Position numbers and translations under genes: made by a program. 64,000 nt of DNA from Colius striatus (Eukaryota; Chordata; Aves; Coliiformes; Coliidae): assembly GCF_028858725.1 (NCBI RefSeq), contig NC_084774.1, forward strand, positions 1,080,001-1,144,000, read 5' to 3'. Positions within the stretch are counted from its first letter, which is position 1. Each line of letters opens with the position of its first letter. This document shows positions 24,276 through 34,603 of this stretch, piece after piece. The notes below the pieces were generated by a model. That model saw only the letters and a list, made by a program, of their open reading frames with translations. It was not told the origin of the DNA and ran no database searches.

Positions 24276-26439
24276 TTTGGTTGTTTTCTTGTTTACTGAC
24301 ACAGGATTCACAGCTATAAATGGTTCATCTGACAGTCCCAAGATGCAGCCTGGAGCTCTTCTGGCTCCTTAGATATTGACTGTAACACAGGGAGAAAAAC
24401 CAATCCTGATAATCCATGTGTTGAACTTGTGCTGTCAGAAAGGCTGCTAAATGTTCAGTGTGTAGCTGCTCTCTGTGAAGACTTTTTGTAGGGTTTTTGT
24501 AGGGTTTGGGTATTTTGTTCCCAAAAGAAACTGTCAGTGACTCTTCAGTGGTGTTGGAGAGCAGCAGCTGCTGTCAGTGTATTTCCCAGTCATCATGAAG
24601 GCTTGTAATCAGATTTGCATTTAAAGAGCAGAGTCCTAAAGAATGGCATGAAGAATGTTTCCCAAAACCACCCCACAGAGGGGCACTGTGAGATGAGGGC
24701 TGTTTTAGAGGATGCAGTTTTCATGTGGAAACTGCACTAAGAATATCTGTTTAGAGAAGGCTTTGGGAACTTTCACCTGAAATCAGCTGAACAACACATA
24801 GGCATCTACATGTAATGAACATTTGTAGGGTGTGACTCGTCTCTTGTTAGGGTAGACAACTAGCTGAACTGACTTTCAGCCCTTGTGCACAAGTGAAAGC
24901 TGATGGGCACATCAGAAACAAGAGCTCGTGCCCACGTGCAGGGAGGTGGCCAGAGCACAGAGGGGTCCTGAGGGAGGAGATCTGGGCTCTCGCTCTGGTT
25001 CTGCTGGTGATGCACCTGAGGTGTGTTTTCTAGGCCAGGGCACGCGGTGCCAGCTCATGTGGGATTCTGCTAGAGAATCCCTGACACACTGCAGAGGACG
25101 TGGTCTGTTCACCTGGCTGCTTGTTTGGTCCTTTGGCAGAGCCACTTTGCACAGCTTCCCACGGGGCTGCTTTGTGCCGTGCAGCAGTGGATTCTGTTGC
25201 CTCTCCTGTGCCACGGGGATTATGATTTCCTGACAGCAACGTGGCCAGGCAGTGTTAACGCTCAGATTTTCTGAGAGTGGGAGGATTGCTGTTGCAGAGA
25301 TGCTAACGTTATGCAGAGTAAGGACAAGCTACACAGTGCCCTGGCTTCAGCCGTGTCATGTGAAGAAGACAGCATTGATTTCCTAGTTCAGCTTCCTAAG
25401 TGTCAGTCCTCAGGAAGGTGTCACGGATCTGGCCCTTGGAGAGAAAGGATGCACTGTACTGGAGGCTGTTCCACAGCAGGCTTTGGAGCTGCTCAAAGAA
25501 GAGGCAGGAAAGCTTTGCTGAGCAGTGGGAGCCCTTTGTCTTTTGCCACAAAGGTAAACTGCTTTAACACAGCTCTCAAGGTTGGCATCACAGAGCTGCG
25601 TTTGAATGCAGAGACATCGGCCTTAGACATAGCTGTACTTGTAATGCACTCACTGTCAAAGCGCCGCGGGAGTTTCAGGGCACTAAATAGCTAGATTTCT
25701 TGTCATGACTTTCAGAAGTGGTGCAAAACGCTGTAGCAGGGCTGATAAATTCTCATCCTCTTTCTTTTCCACAGCAAGAACAGGCCAGTCCTGTGGTCAG
25801 TGCATTGAGTGGCGCTGTGTGGGGGATTTTGCTTGGCTTTGTTTCTCTCAATTGCAGAGCTCAAGATGAGGGAGAGTGAATCGGACAAATCTTACATGGC
25901 CATTTTCTTCACATTTCTTAAATCTTCTCTCTTTGCCCTGTTTTGGCTTAGTCCTAAAACTACAAGTGGCTGGGTGACCCTTGCCCTGTGGTGTTCCTCG
26001 AGCTCTGGTTCATTCTGCTGCTGCTGCTCAGTGTGGACACAAGCTGCACGGCTGCCCAGGGGAGCAGTCCAGCCACGTCACGAGTTTGGGCTGGGCTGTG
26101 GGTTCCTCTGGGGAGTTGAGGAGAACAGCACTTGCTGTTTGTTCCCTGGCATTAGCTCAAGGAAAGAGTAAAATGGGTTTTATCTCATAATGCATGATTT
26201 CTGTGCCTTGAAGAGCTGCCTTGAATGCTGAGTTCAGCCAGGCTGTGTGTCTGCAGTACCGTGAGCGTGTGAGGCAGAAAGTGTTTCATTCATTTTAGTC
26301 TCTTTCCCCCTTCCATCACTTTTTTTCCTCAGTTCCCAAACACACATGGAGTTTTCATTGCTCTTTCTGTGCCTGTTTCGTTCCCTTTACTACTACTTGG
26401 TGTTTTCCTTACTTCCTTCATCACTGGGGATTGTTTTCT
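24276..26439. other. No gene recognised
   Basis: Ordinary-composition DNA with short ORFs only. The longest (25311-25694 plus, 127 codons) has no recognisable domain or good splice context. Confidence 0.4.
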
Positions 26440-27045
26440 TCCCATTTCTTTTCTCTTTTCTCTCTATTTTCTCCTTCCCTTTCCCTTTCCTTTGCTTTTC
26501 CTTGCTTTGGTTTGCTTTGATTTACTTCTCTTCCATATTCTTTTTCTTTTTATTCTTTCGTCCACTTGCTTTCCTTTGCTTTCCTTCCCCAAATTTTGCT
26601 TTGCTTTCCCAAGCATTGTTTTCCTTCCCCAACCTTTGCTTTGCTTCCCCAAACTTTTGCTTCCCCAAACTTTTGTTTCCCTAAACTTTTGCTTCCCAAG
26701 CTTTTACTTCCCCAAGGTTTTGCTTAACCAAGGTTTTACTTCCCCAAACTTTGTTACCACAAACTTTTGCTCCCACAAACTTTTGCTTCTCCAAACTTCT
26801 GCTTTGCTTGCCCAAACTTTGCTTCCCCAAACTCTGCTTTGCTTTCCTTTGCTTGCTCAAGCTTTGCTTTGCTTTTCTTTCATCCACTTACTTTCCTTTT
26901 CCTTTGCTTCCCCAAACTGTGGCTTCCCCACATTTTGCTTCCCCAAACTTAGCTTCCCCAATCTTTTTCTTCTCCAAGCTTTTGCTTCCCCAAACTTTGG
27001 TTCCACCAAACTTTGCTTCCCAAAAATCCCCAGGGTCAAACCACC
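26440..27045 (+). repeat. Degenerate pyrimidine-rich minisatellite
   Basis: Imperfect units built on tttgcttccccaaac (about 13-16 bp, variable) repeat across 600 bp. The open frame it makes (FASPNF, LLPQTF strings) is a by-product of the unit. Confidence 0.85.
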
Positions 27046-27139
27046 ACACACCTTGTTAGCGCCCAAGATGGGGCGAGGTAACAGCAGTTTCACATCAAAT
27101 GCATTGTCATTGTAGTAAGCTCATGAGTGCAAAGCTCCT

Positions 27140-27586
27140 GTGCTGGTCTGGGAGCCTTGCTGTAATGCAGCTTATCTCTCCTTCCCAATGTTTGGGAACA
27201 CGCTGCTACTAACCCTGGCTCTGAGCTGGGCTCTAACCTTGATAGCTTTGCTAAGTTGGCTGCATGACTTTGTGCAAAGGATGAAGGGGCCTGGGAACAT
27301 GATGGCCCAAAGAATAACTGTGAGTCTCATTCTGTTGCTGATGGATTTACTGTGCTGTGGGAGCTGTCTTGTGGAGGTCTTGGGGCAACGCACCTCTTTC
27401 CCCTCAGCTCGGACTGATGGAGACAATTTTGTTACACAGACTTCCCAGGTCCTTAGTCACCCTTCTATCAGAGCTGTAATATTACTAATTAACATGGCTG
27501 CTATGTTACATATTTTGTGGAATCTGGGCTCATCTGGGTATCAGAGAGGACAAATTTGGGATGGAAAGATGTTCAAATGCCCCTGA
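27140..27586 (+). CDS. Unassigned membrane-protein-like ORF
   Basis: An open frame of 148 codons (ATG at 27140; an alternative ATG at 27191) ending TGA. I do not recognise it. It contains three hydrophobic stretches long enough to span a membrane: about residues 19-41 (LLLTLALSWALTLIALLSWL), 56-77 (ITVSLILLLMDLLCCG) and 111-130 (AVILLINMAAMLHILWNL), with short polar loops. It is not a simple repeat and lies outside the CR1 pieces. It could be a decayed retroviral or host membrane segment, or chance. Confidence 0.25.
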   Translation: MLVWEPCCNAAYLSFPMFGNTLLLTLALSWALTLIALLSWLHDFVQRMKGPGNMMAQRITVSLILLLMDLLCCGSCLVEVLGQRTSFPSARTDGDNFVTQTSQVLSHPSIRAVILLINMAAMLHILWNLGSSGYQRGQIWDGKMFKCP

Positions 27587-27789
27587 AGCGGCCAGTCTCT
27601 GGGTGGGGTTATCACCTCCCGTAACCTGGGATTTCACACCTGAGCGGATTAAAAACCTGCTTTAGTGGCACCCACCTGATAGAAGGGTGTCTTGCCTACC
27701 CCAGTGAGGCCCATCAGGTTCAGGCTCAGTGGTAACTAATTGCCATGAGCTGTAGCACGTGACAGCATTTGGGAAAGCATAGAAGTGGT

Positions 27790-28146
27790 GATTATGTGAC
27801 AATACATTTGGAGTCGATGCACATCGTGGTGGAGTCTGGTCGCTCTCCTCTCGCATGATGAAGAGGAACCCCTGCAATTAGCTGTGCTGGAACTCATCTG
27901 TGGCCATCTAGATAACGCCGAGGCCTCCACAGATCCAGACAATGTCCAGTGTCCACGGACCATGCTGAGCAAAGTGATCCAGAGCGCCCCAGCTACGTAT
28001 TGTAACCTCTGGGCAATGGTGCATCACCCAGACAGGGCTGTACCAGAGCGGAGAGAATATCTTCTTGGCTGCAAAGCTCTGCAGAGAGCGGTGTGGGGCA
28101 GCACGGGGCAGCGGTGGGGGAAGGCTGGCGGGTGCCAGAGCCCGTG
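27790..28146 (+). CDS. Unassigned ORF, helical-looking
   Basis: Open frame from about 27805 to the stop at 28145, with an ATG at 27884. Leading part reads LVALLSHDEEEPLQLAVLEL and then ICGHLDNAEAS; composition is like a HEAT/ARM-type helical repeat, and acid and leucine spacing is protein-like. No family recognised. The tail runs into the CpG island and loses this character. Confidence 0.22.
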
Positions 28147-28720
28147 AAGGGGCGGCACGGGGACGGCAGCAGCGGGGCCTCAAGTGCTTTGTCCCCGGCT
28201 GCTCGGAAGAGCCCAGGGCCGCGCCGGAGGCCGCGCTCCGGCCCTCGCCGGCTTCAGGAGAGCTCCGGCAGGGACAGCTCCTGCCGCTGAGGGAGCGGAG
28301 CCGCCGGCGGGGCGGGAAGCGGCGGCTCGGGCTCGTTCGTCTGCGGCCGGAGAAGCCGAGCAGAAGCGTCCCGGGCCGCGTGTGCTGCCGGCGCGGGGCC
28401 GGGCACGGGCTGTGGCCGCCCCGAGCCTCGTGTCGGGGCAGAAAAGGCCGTTTGTGTGTGCGCGGGGCAGCGCCGGCCCCGTCCCGCGCCTGCGGCGTCT
28501 TTTGAACCGCGGCCGCGCGGCTCGGGCCGGGACCGGTGCGCGGCTGCGGGGGCTCGGCCGGGAGCGGGGCCGCACTCGCCAGCCGGCTGCTCGGGCTGCT
28601 CGCTGCCCGCTGCCTTCTGCCTCACACACGCCGGCGCTGCGGCTTTCGAGCCGAGAGAAAACAGCCGCGGAGCCTCGGGGAGCCTCAGCCCGCTGCACGG
28701 GCAGCTGCTGAGGAGGGGCT
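28080..28720. promoter_or_regulatory. CpG island
   Basis: About 640 bp of very GC-rich sequence with dense CG dinucleotides (gcgccggaggccgcgctccg and many similar), far above the neighbours. CpG islands usually mark promoters. The nearest recognised downstream gene is the FOXJ1-like exon at 32345 on the same strand. Translations in all frames lack forkhead motifs, so no FOXJ1 5' exon is visible in it. Confidence 0.75.
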
Positions 28721-28948
28721 GCGATGGGCAGCAGCTTGGGGCTGAGGCTCTGTGGGCCGGGGCAGGGCAGGAGGGACCCGGGTGGCTCATCCTTCCCCTT
28801 GTGTCCCTGCCAGCCCAAAGCCAGAGCATGCCAACCATCCTGGGGGCTGCTCCAGGCAGGGCTGGGCACGACCCTGCAACCCCCTGCCCAGGTGTGGCCA
28901 CCTTGTCCTCAGGCAGGGGAGTGTGCAGCAGCTCCTGAAGCCCAGCAC

Positions 28949-29554
28949 AGGGAAGGGAAGGGAAGGGAAGGGAAGGGAAGGGAAGGGAAGGGAAGGGAAG
29001 GGAAGGGAAGGGAAGGGAAGGGAAGGGAAGGGAAGGGAAGGGAAGGGAAGGGAAGGGAAGGGAAGGGGAGGGGAGGGGAGGGAAGGGGAAGGGGAGGGAA
29101 GGGAAGGGAAGGGAAGGGAAGGGAAGGGAAGGGAAGGGAAGGGAAGGGAAGGGAAGGGAAGGGAAGGGAAGGGAAGGGAAGGGAAGGGAAGGGAAGGGGA
29201 GGGGAGGGGAGGGGAGGGGAGGGGAGGGGAGGGGAGGGGAGGGGAGGGGAGGGGAGGGGAGGGGAGGGGAGGGGAGGGGAGGGGAGGGGAGGGGAGGGGA
29301 GGGGAGGGGAGGGGAGGGGAGGGGAGGGGAGGGGAGGGGAGGGGAGGGGAGGGGAGGGGAGGGGAGGGGAGGGGAGGGGAGGGGAGGGGAGGGGAGGGGA
29401 GGGGAGGGGAGGGGAGGGGAGGGGAGGGGAGGGGAGGGGAGGGGAGGGGAGGGGAGGGGAGGGGAGGGGAGGGGAGGGGAGGGGAGGGAAGGGAAGGGAA
29501 GGGAAGGGAAGGGAAGGGAAGGGAAGGGAAGGGAAGGGAAGGGAAGGGAAGGGG
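28949..29554 (+). repeat. (GGGAA)n - (GGGGA)n - (GGGAA)n microsatellite
   Basis: A 600-bp purine array. The central part, about 29195-29487, is pure GGGGA; both flanks are mainly GGGAA. Runs of four G every five bases make the plus strand a strong G-quadruplex candidate, and the whole is also a triplex candidate. Confidence 0.97.
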
Positions 29555-30041
29555 ACCTGCTGGTTCCTCTCCAGGCTCACCTGAGCCCTCCCCATCCCCT
29601 GTGCTGGGGGCACCTACGGGAGGGATTCAGGACAGGAGCTGTGTGCCAGTGGGGTGGTTTCTCCTCCAACTCACGGCTGGATCCTCACCGTGCTCGTCAT
29701 CAACTGTGCTTACTAACAAAGGCAGGAAGGTTTCCAGCCCTTCTCTGCAGAGGGCTGTTGCAGGCAGGAATGCTCAAGGTGTGAAGCAGCCAGGGAAGAA
29801 CAGAGGCAGCCCGGGCTGCAGGGAGTTTGGGCTGAGGAGGGCAGATGGGGAGCAGAGACATCAGCTGCAGTGTGTGACCATTGTACAGTGCCGTTGAGCT
29901 GTGGCTGTGCACTGAGCACAGCCTGGATTGTTTGCAGGGATTTCTGTGCTCCTGCTCTTCATTTCCACTTTTTTTTTTCATCTGTTGTTCATTTTTTTTC
30001 AAATGGGATTTTGTTTAATTTTACATATTTTTGTTTTTCCT

Positions 30042-30102
30042 TTCTTCCCTCCTTCTTTCTTTTCTCTCTTTCTCTTTCTCTTTCTCTTTCTCTTTCTCTT
30101 TC

Positions 30103-30137
<35 letters not shown>

Positions 30138-30662
30138 TTTCCTTTAAATTTCTTTCTCCCCTTCTTTCTTTACCTTTGTGATTTCCTTTGCTTTAAATTA
30201 TATTTTTTTATCTTTTGTTTTTCCTTCATTCCTTCCTTCCTTTCATTCTTTTTCATTCTTTTTTTTTTCTTTCCTATTCGTTCTTTCTCCCTTTCTATCT
30301 TTCTTTCTTCCTTTTCTTTCTTTCTTTTTCTTTTCTACCTTTCTTTCTTTCTTTCTTCCTTTTTTCTTTCTTTTTTTCTGACTTTCTTTCTTCCTTTTTT
30401 CTATCTTTCTTTCTTCCTTTCGTTCTTCCTTTGTTTCTTTCTTTCTTCATTTCTTTTCCTTCTTTCTCTTTCTTCCTTCCTTTTCTTTCTTTTTTTCATT
30501 CTTTTCTTCTTTTTCTTTTTTTCTTTCTTTTTCCCTTTCTCCCTTTATATCTCTCTTTTCCTTTCTGTCTTCTTTTCTTTCTTTCCCTTTCTTTCTTTCT
30601 TTCTTTCTTTCTTTTTCTTCATTCCTTCCTTCCTTTCTTTCCTTCTTTCTTACTTTCTTTCC

Positions 30663-30693
<31 letters not shown>

Positions 30694-31063
30694 TTTCTTT
30701 CTTTCTTTTTTCTTTCTTTTGTTCTATCTTTCTTTCTTCCTTTCTTCTTTTCTTCATTCCTTCCTTTCTTTCTTTCTTTTTCCTACTTCCTTTCTTTCTT
30801 TCCTTTTTCTTTCTTTCCCTTTCTTCCTTTCTTTCTTCCTTTCCTTCTTTTTCTTTCTTTCTTTGTTTTTCTTTCTTTTGTTCTTTCTTTCTTTCTCTTT
30901 TCCTTTCTTCTTTTCTTCCTCCTTCCTTTCTTTCTTTCTTTCTCTTTCTTTCTTTCTTTCTCTCTTCCTTTCTTCTTTTCTTCCTTCCCCTTTCTTTTTT
31001 TTCTATTTTTCTTTCTTTCTCTCTTCCTTTCTTCCTTCCTTTCTTTTCTTTCTTTCTTCCTTC

Positions 31064-31122
<59 letters not shown>

Positions 31123-31637
31123 TCCCTTTCTTTCTTACTTTCTTTCCTTTCCCTTTCTTTCTTTCTTTTTTTCTTTCTTTCTTTGTTTCTTTCTTTTTTT
31201 CTTTCTTTCTTTCTTTCTTCCTTTCTTCCTTTCTTCCTTTCTTCCTTTCTTTCTTTTTCTTTCTTCCTTTCTCCTTTTCTTCCTTCCTTCCTTTATTTTT
31301 CTTTTTTTCTTTCCTTCATTCCTTCCTTCCTTTCTTCCTTTCTTCTATCATTTCTTTCTTTCCTATTCTTTCTTTCTTTTTCCCTTTCTACCTTTCTTTA
31401 TTTCTTCCTTTCTTCCTTTTCATTCTTTTTCTTTCTTTTTTCCTTTCTTTCTTTTATTCCTTCTTTCTTTATTTCTTTTCTTTTTCATTTTCTTTCTTTC
31501 TTTCTTTCTTTTTTCTGTCTTTTTTTCTGTATTTCTTTCTTCCTTTTTTCCATTTTTATTTCTTCCTTTCATTCTTCCTTCGTTTCTTGCTTTCTTTTCT
31601 TTCTTCCTTTCTTTTCTTTCTTTCTCTTCTTTCCTTC

Positions 31638-31673
<36 letters not shown>

Positions 31674-31894
31674 TCCTCCTTCCTTCATTTCTTTCTTTCT
31701 TTCTTTCTTTTTTCTTTCTTTCTTCCTTTCTGTCTTTCTTTCTTTCTTTCTCTTTCTTTCTCTTTCTTTCTTTCTTCCTTTCTGTCTTTTTTTCTGTATT
31801 TCTTTCTTCCTTTTTTCCATCTGTCTTCCTTTCATTCTTCCTTCATTTCTTGCTTTCTTTTCTTTCTTTCTCTTTTTTCCTTCTCTTTCTTTTT

Positions 31895-31940
<46 letters not shown>

Positions 31941-32093
31941 TTTCTTTCTTTTTCTTTCTTCCTTTCTCGTTTTCTTCCTTCCTTCCTTTATTTTTCTTTC
32001 TTTCTTTCCTTCATTCCTTCCTTTCTTCCTTTCTTCCTTTCTTCCTTCCTTTCTTTCTTCCTTTCTTTTTTTCTTTCTTCCTTTCTTCCTTCT

Positions 32094-32125
<32 letters not shown>

Positions 32126-32140
32126 TTTCTTTCTTTCTCA
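30042..32140 (+). repeat. (TTTC)n polypyrimidine microsatellite, about 2.1 kb
   Basis: Imperfect TTTC/TTCC/TTTTC units on the plus strand, with hardly any purine. Opens a phenylalanine/serine/leucine frame of more than 800 codons in one phase and long ones in others, all compositional. Ends about 200 bp before the acceptor of the FOXJ1-like exon, so it would sit in that gene's intron. Confidence 0.97.
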
Positions 32141-32344
32141 GGCTCTGTTCCTATCAAAGCACATCACTCAGTGCACCACAGCTTATTCTGCTCATCAACC
32201 TAAAGATGCCCTGACATTCTTGTCTCATCTTTCTTTGCCCAAGGGGTCAATGTGCCTTTCCCCCAGCCCCACGCAGCTCGGTGCTGCCGCACCAGCCCAA
32301 CACTCACCATTGCTTTTACTTTGCTGCTCCTCTTCTGCCTCTAG

Positions 32345-34603
32345 AGCTCCATCCGGCGCAACCTCTCCTTGAACAAGAGCTTCATCAGGGTGCCCCGGGA
32401 GAAGGGGGAGCCAGGCAGAGGCGGCTTTTGGACGCTTCACCCCGAATATGCCCAGAGGCTCAAGAGTGGGGCCTGCAAACAGCGCAGGATGCCGCCAGCA
32501 CACACACACACGGCCTGTCCTGCAACAGCCCCGCATGCCAGAGGGAGCCTGACCACCACAGACACCTCCTCTGGCACCTTCACTCCCATCCTCGATGTCA
32601 ACAGCGACGTGCAGCAGCTGCTCAAGGACATTGAAGAAACCACCAGCAACGAGTCTCTGACTGCAGCAGATATCAGAGCATGGCAGAGGTACAAGAAGCC
32701 ATCGCCCACACCAACAGCCAAGCTGGCTTGGCTTTGCAGCCTTGCCCTGCTGAGCCAGGAGCAACAGGCTGAGCTGGGGGCACTGCAAGGAGACTTGGAC
32801 CTGGAAGCCATCCTCAACACCAACCCCAGTGGTGACTTCCCCACTGTTGCTGATCAGGAGCTCACAGCAACGAGCTGCTGCACAGGACACGACAAAGACC
32901 TGACGGCTCACAGGCACCACATCCACCATCGCCAGGATGGGCAGGAGCAGGAGCAGCTCCTCACCCAATCCATCACCAACAACCTGTCTCAGCTTTCCAG
33001 CCCTGCCTTGCTGAGCCAGGACCAGCAGCCTGAGCTGGGCTCACTCAAACGGGACTTGGACACAGAAGCCGCCTTCAACACCAACTTGTCTTTTCACAGC
33101 AATCTGATTGATGTCTTTGACACCAAGCTGAACAACAACTGTGACTTTGAAACCAGCTGCAAAAACAGCTTTGAAACCAAAGGAACTGAAGACTTGGACT
33201 GGGAAGCCATCCTCAACACCATCCAGAGCGGTGACTTCCGCACTGTTGTTGATCTGGAGCTCACACCAACAAGCAGCTCCACAGAAAAAGACCCAGAGCT
33301 GATGGCACACAGGCCCCACATCAGCCACATCCAGGATGGGCAGGAGCAGGAGCAGGTCCTCAACAACCTGTCTCAGCTTCCCAGCCCTGCCTGGCTGGGC
33401 CAGGACCAGCAGCCTGAGTGGGCAACCCTGCAAGAGGATTTTGACTGTCAAGCTACCTTCAACACCAACTTGTCTGCAGACCTCGACTGCAAAACCATCC
33501 ACCACACCAATCTCAACAGCAACTGTGACTGGGAAACCAGCCTCAACAGCAACTCGAGAGCAGACGTTAAGGGGGAAACCAGCTTTGAAACTAAACTAAG
33601 CACAGACTTGGACTGGGAAGCCATCCTCAACACCATCCCGAGCGATGACTTCCTCACTCTTGATGATCCAGAGCTCACACCACCAAGCAGCTCCACAGAA
33701 CATGACTCTGACTTGTTGCTAAAGGAGCACCATGGTGACCATCTCCAGGGTGGGCAGGAGCAGATTCTCACTTATTCCTGCCTCAACAACCCTTCTCGGC
33801 TTTCCAGCCCTGCCCTGCTGAGCCAGGAGCAGCAGCCTGAGCTGGGATCGCTGACAGGTGACTTTGATTTGGAAGCCACATTCAACACCAACTCATGTGG
33901 AAACTTTGACACCACACTGAGCAGAGACATCACCTTCAGACAGCGCAGCATGCCCCCAGCACACAGCCACACGGCCTGCCCCACAACAGCCCTGCAAGGC
34001 ACAGAGAGCCTCACCACCACAGACACCTCCTCTGGCACCCACACTTCCATCCTCAGTGTCAACAGGGAGGTGCAGCAGATGCTGGAAGACTTTGAACAAG
34101 CCACCAGCAACGAGTCTCTGAGTGCAGCGGATGGCAGATCTGGGCAGAAGCGCAAGAAGCCATCGCCTGCAGGAATGGCCAAGGTGGCTCGACTTTGCAG
34201 CCCTGCCCTGCTGAGCCAGGAGCAGCAGCCGGAGCTGGGGGCACTGCAAGGGGACTTGGACTGCGAGACCACCTTCAACCCCATCCCATGTGATGACTTG
34301 GACACCGAAACCAGCTTCAACATTACTGTGAGCAGTGACTCTGACTCCGAAAGCAGCTTCATCACCATCTCGAACCGTGACTCTCCACTTCTGGAGCTCA
34401 CAGAACCAAACAGCCCCGCAGAACACGAGCCAGAGCTGACAGCACACGGGCACCACATCCACCAGCTCCAGGATGGCCAGGAGCAGCAGCAGCTCCTCAC
34501 TGAAGCCAGCGTGAACAACCTGGACTTTGATGAAACCTTCATGGCCACTTCTTTCCTGCAACAGGAGTTGGACAAAGAGACAAATGACTGTCTCTACTAC
34601 TGA
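32345..34603 (+). CDS. FOXJ1-like forkhead protein, giant last exon with amplified C-terminal modules
   Basis: Acceptor gcctctag at 32344, open for 752 codons to TGA at 34601-34603. It starts with the second half of a forkhead domain (SSIRRNLSLNKSFIRVPREK, GGFWTLHPEYAQRL) exactly where the FOXJ1 exon begins, and ends with NLDFDETFMATSFLQQ, the FOXJ1 C-terminal signature. FOXJ1 is the nuclear master activator of motile-cilium genes. The whole human protein is about 420 residues, so this one exon is far longer. The excess is repeats: the (S)Q(E/D)QQ.E(L/W) motif occurs five times (about 32749, 33009, 33393, 33816 and 34209), DGQEQ(E/Q) four times, and the PPAH.HTACP...VQQ(L/M)L module twice. 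No upstream forkhead half is visible in the window. The open frame suggests selection; missing 5' exons leave functionality open. Confidence 0.85.
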   Translation, partial: SSIRRNLSLNKSFIRVPREKGEPGRGGFWTLHPEYAQRLKSGACKQRRMPPAHTHTACPATAPHARGSLTTTDTSSGTFTPILDVNSDVQQLLKDIEETTSNESLTAADIRAWQRYKKPSPTPTAKLAWLCSLALLSQEQQAELGALQGDLDLEAILNTNPSGDFPTVADQELTATSCCTGHDKDLTAHRHHIHHRQDGQEQEQLLTQSITNNLSQLSSPALLSQDQQPELGSLKRDLDTEAAFNTNLSFHSNLIDVFDTKLNNNCDFETSCKNSFETKGTEDLDWEAILNTIQSGDFRTVVDLELTPTSSSTEKDPELMAHRPHISHIQDGQEQEQVLNNLSQLPSPAWLGQDQQPEWATLQEDFDCQATFNTNLSADLDCKTIHHTNLNSNCDWETSLNSNSRADVKGETSFETKLSTDLDWEAILNTIPSDDFLTLDDPELTPPSSSTEHDSDLLLKEHHGDHLQGGQEQILTYSCLNNPSRLSSPALLSQEQQPELGSLTGDFDLEATFNTNSCGNFDTTLSRDITFRQRSMPPAHSHTACPTTALQGTESLTTTDTSSGTHTSILSVNREVQQMLEDFEQATSNESLSAADGRSGQKRKKPSPAGMAKVARLCSPALLSQEQQPELGALQGDLDCETTFNPIPCDDLDTETSFNITVSSDSDSESSFITISNRDSPLLELTEPNSPAEHEPELTAHGHHIHQLQDGQEQQQLLTEASVNNLDFDETFMATSFLQQELDKETNDCLYY
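32930..34500 (+). repeat. Tandem coding repeat, period about 400 bp, in the FOXJ1-like exon
   Basis: The DGQEQ codons recur at about 32936, 33337, 33747 and 34471, spacings 401, 410 and 724. The last gap holds an additional inserted copy (about 325 bp) of the upstream PPAH/VQQ module. Copies are well diverged yet all in frame: lengths change only by multiples of three. Confidence 0.8.

Noticed and set aside
26346..27115. 248-codon ORF with FPKLLLPQ-like repeats
   Set aside because: Follows the minisatellite unit; not protein-like.
28065..28938. Several long Ala/Arg/Gly ORFs in GC-rich DNA
   Set aside because: CpG-island composition keeps most frames open; no forkhead or other motif.
28724..29897. 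Frames of Gly-Glu-Arg repeats and Pro-Leu-Ser repeats
   Set aside because: Artefacts of (GGGAA)n and (GGGGA)n.
29928..32372. Open frame of 814 codons rich in Phe, Ser and Leu, and parallel long frames
   Set aside because: It is the translation of a (TTTC)n microsatellite; no domain, and every unit length multiple gives an open frame.
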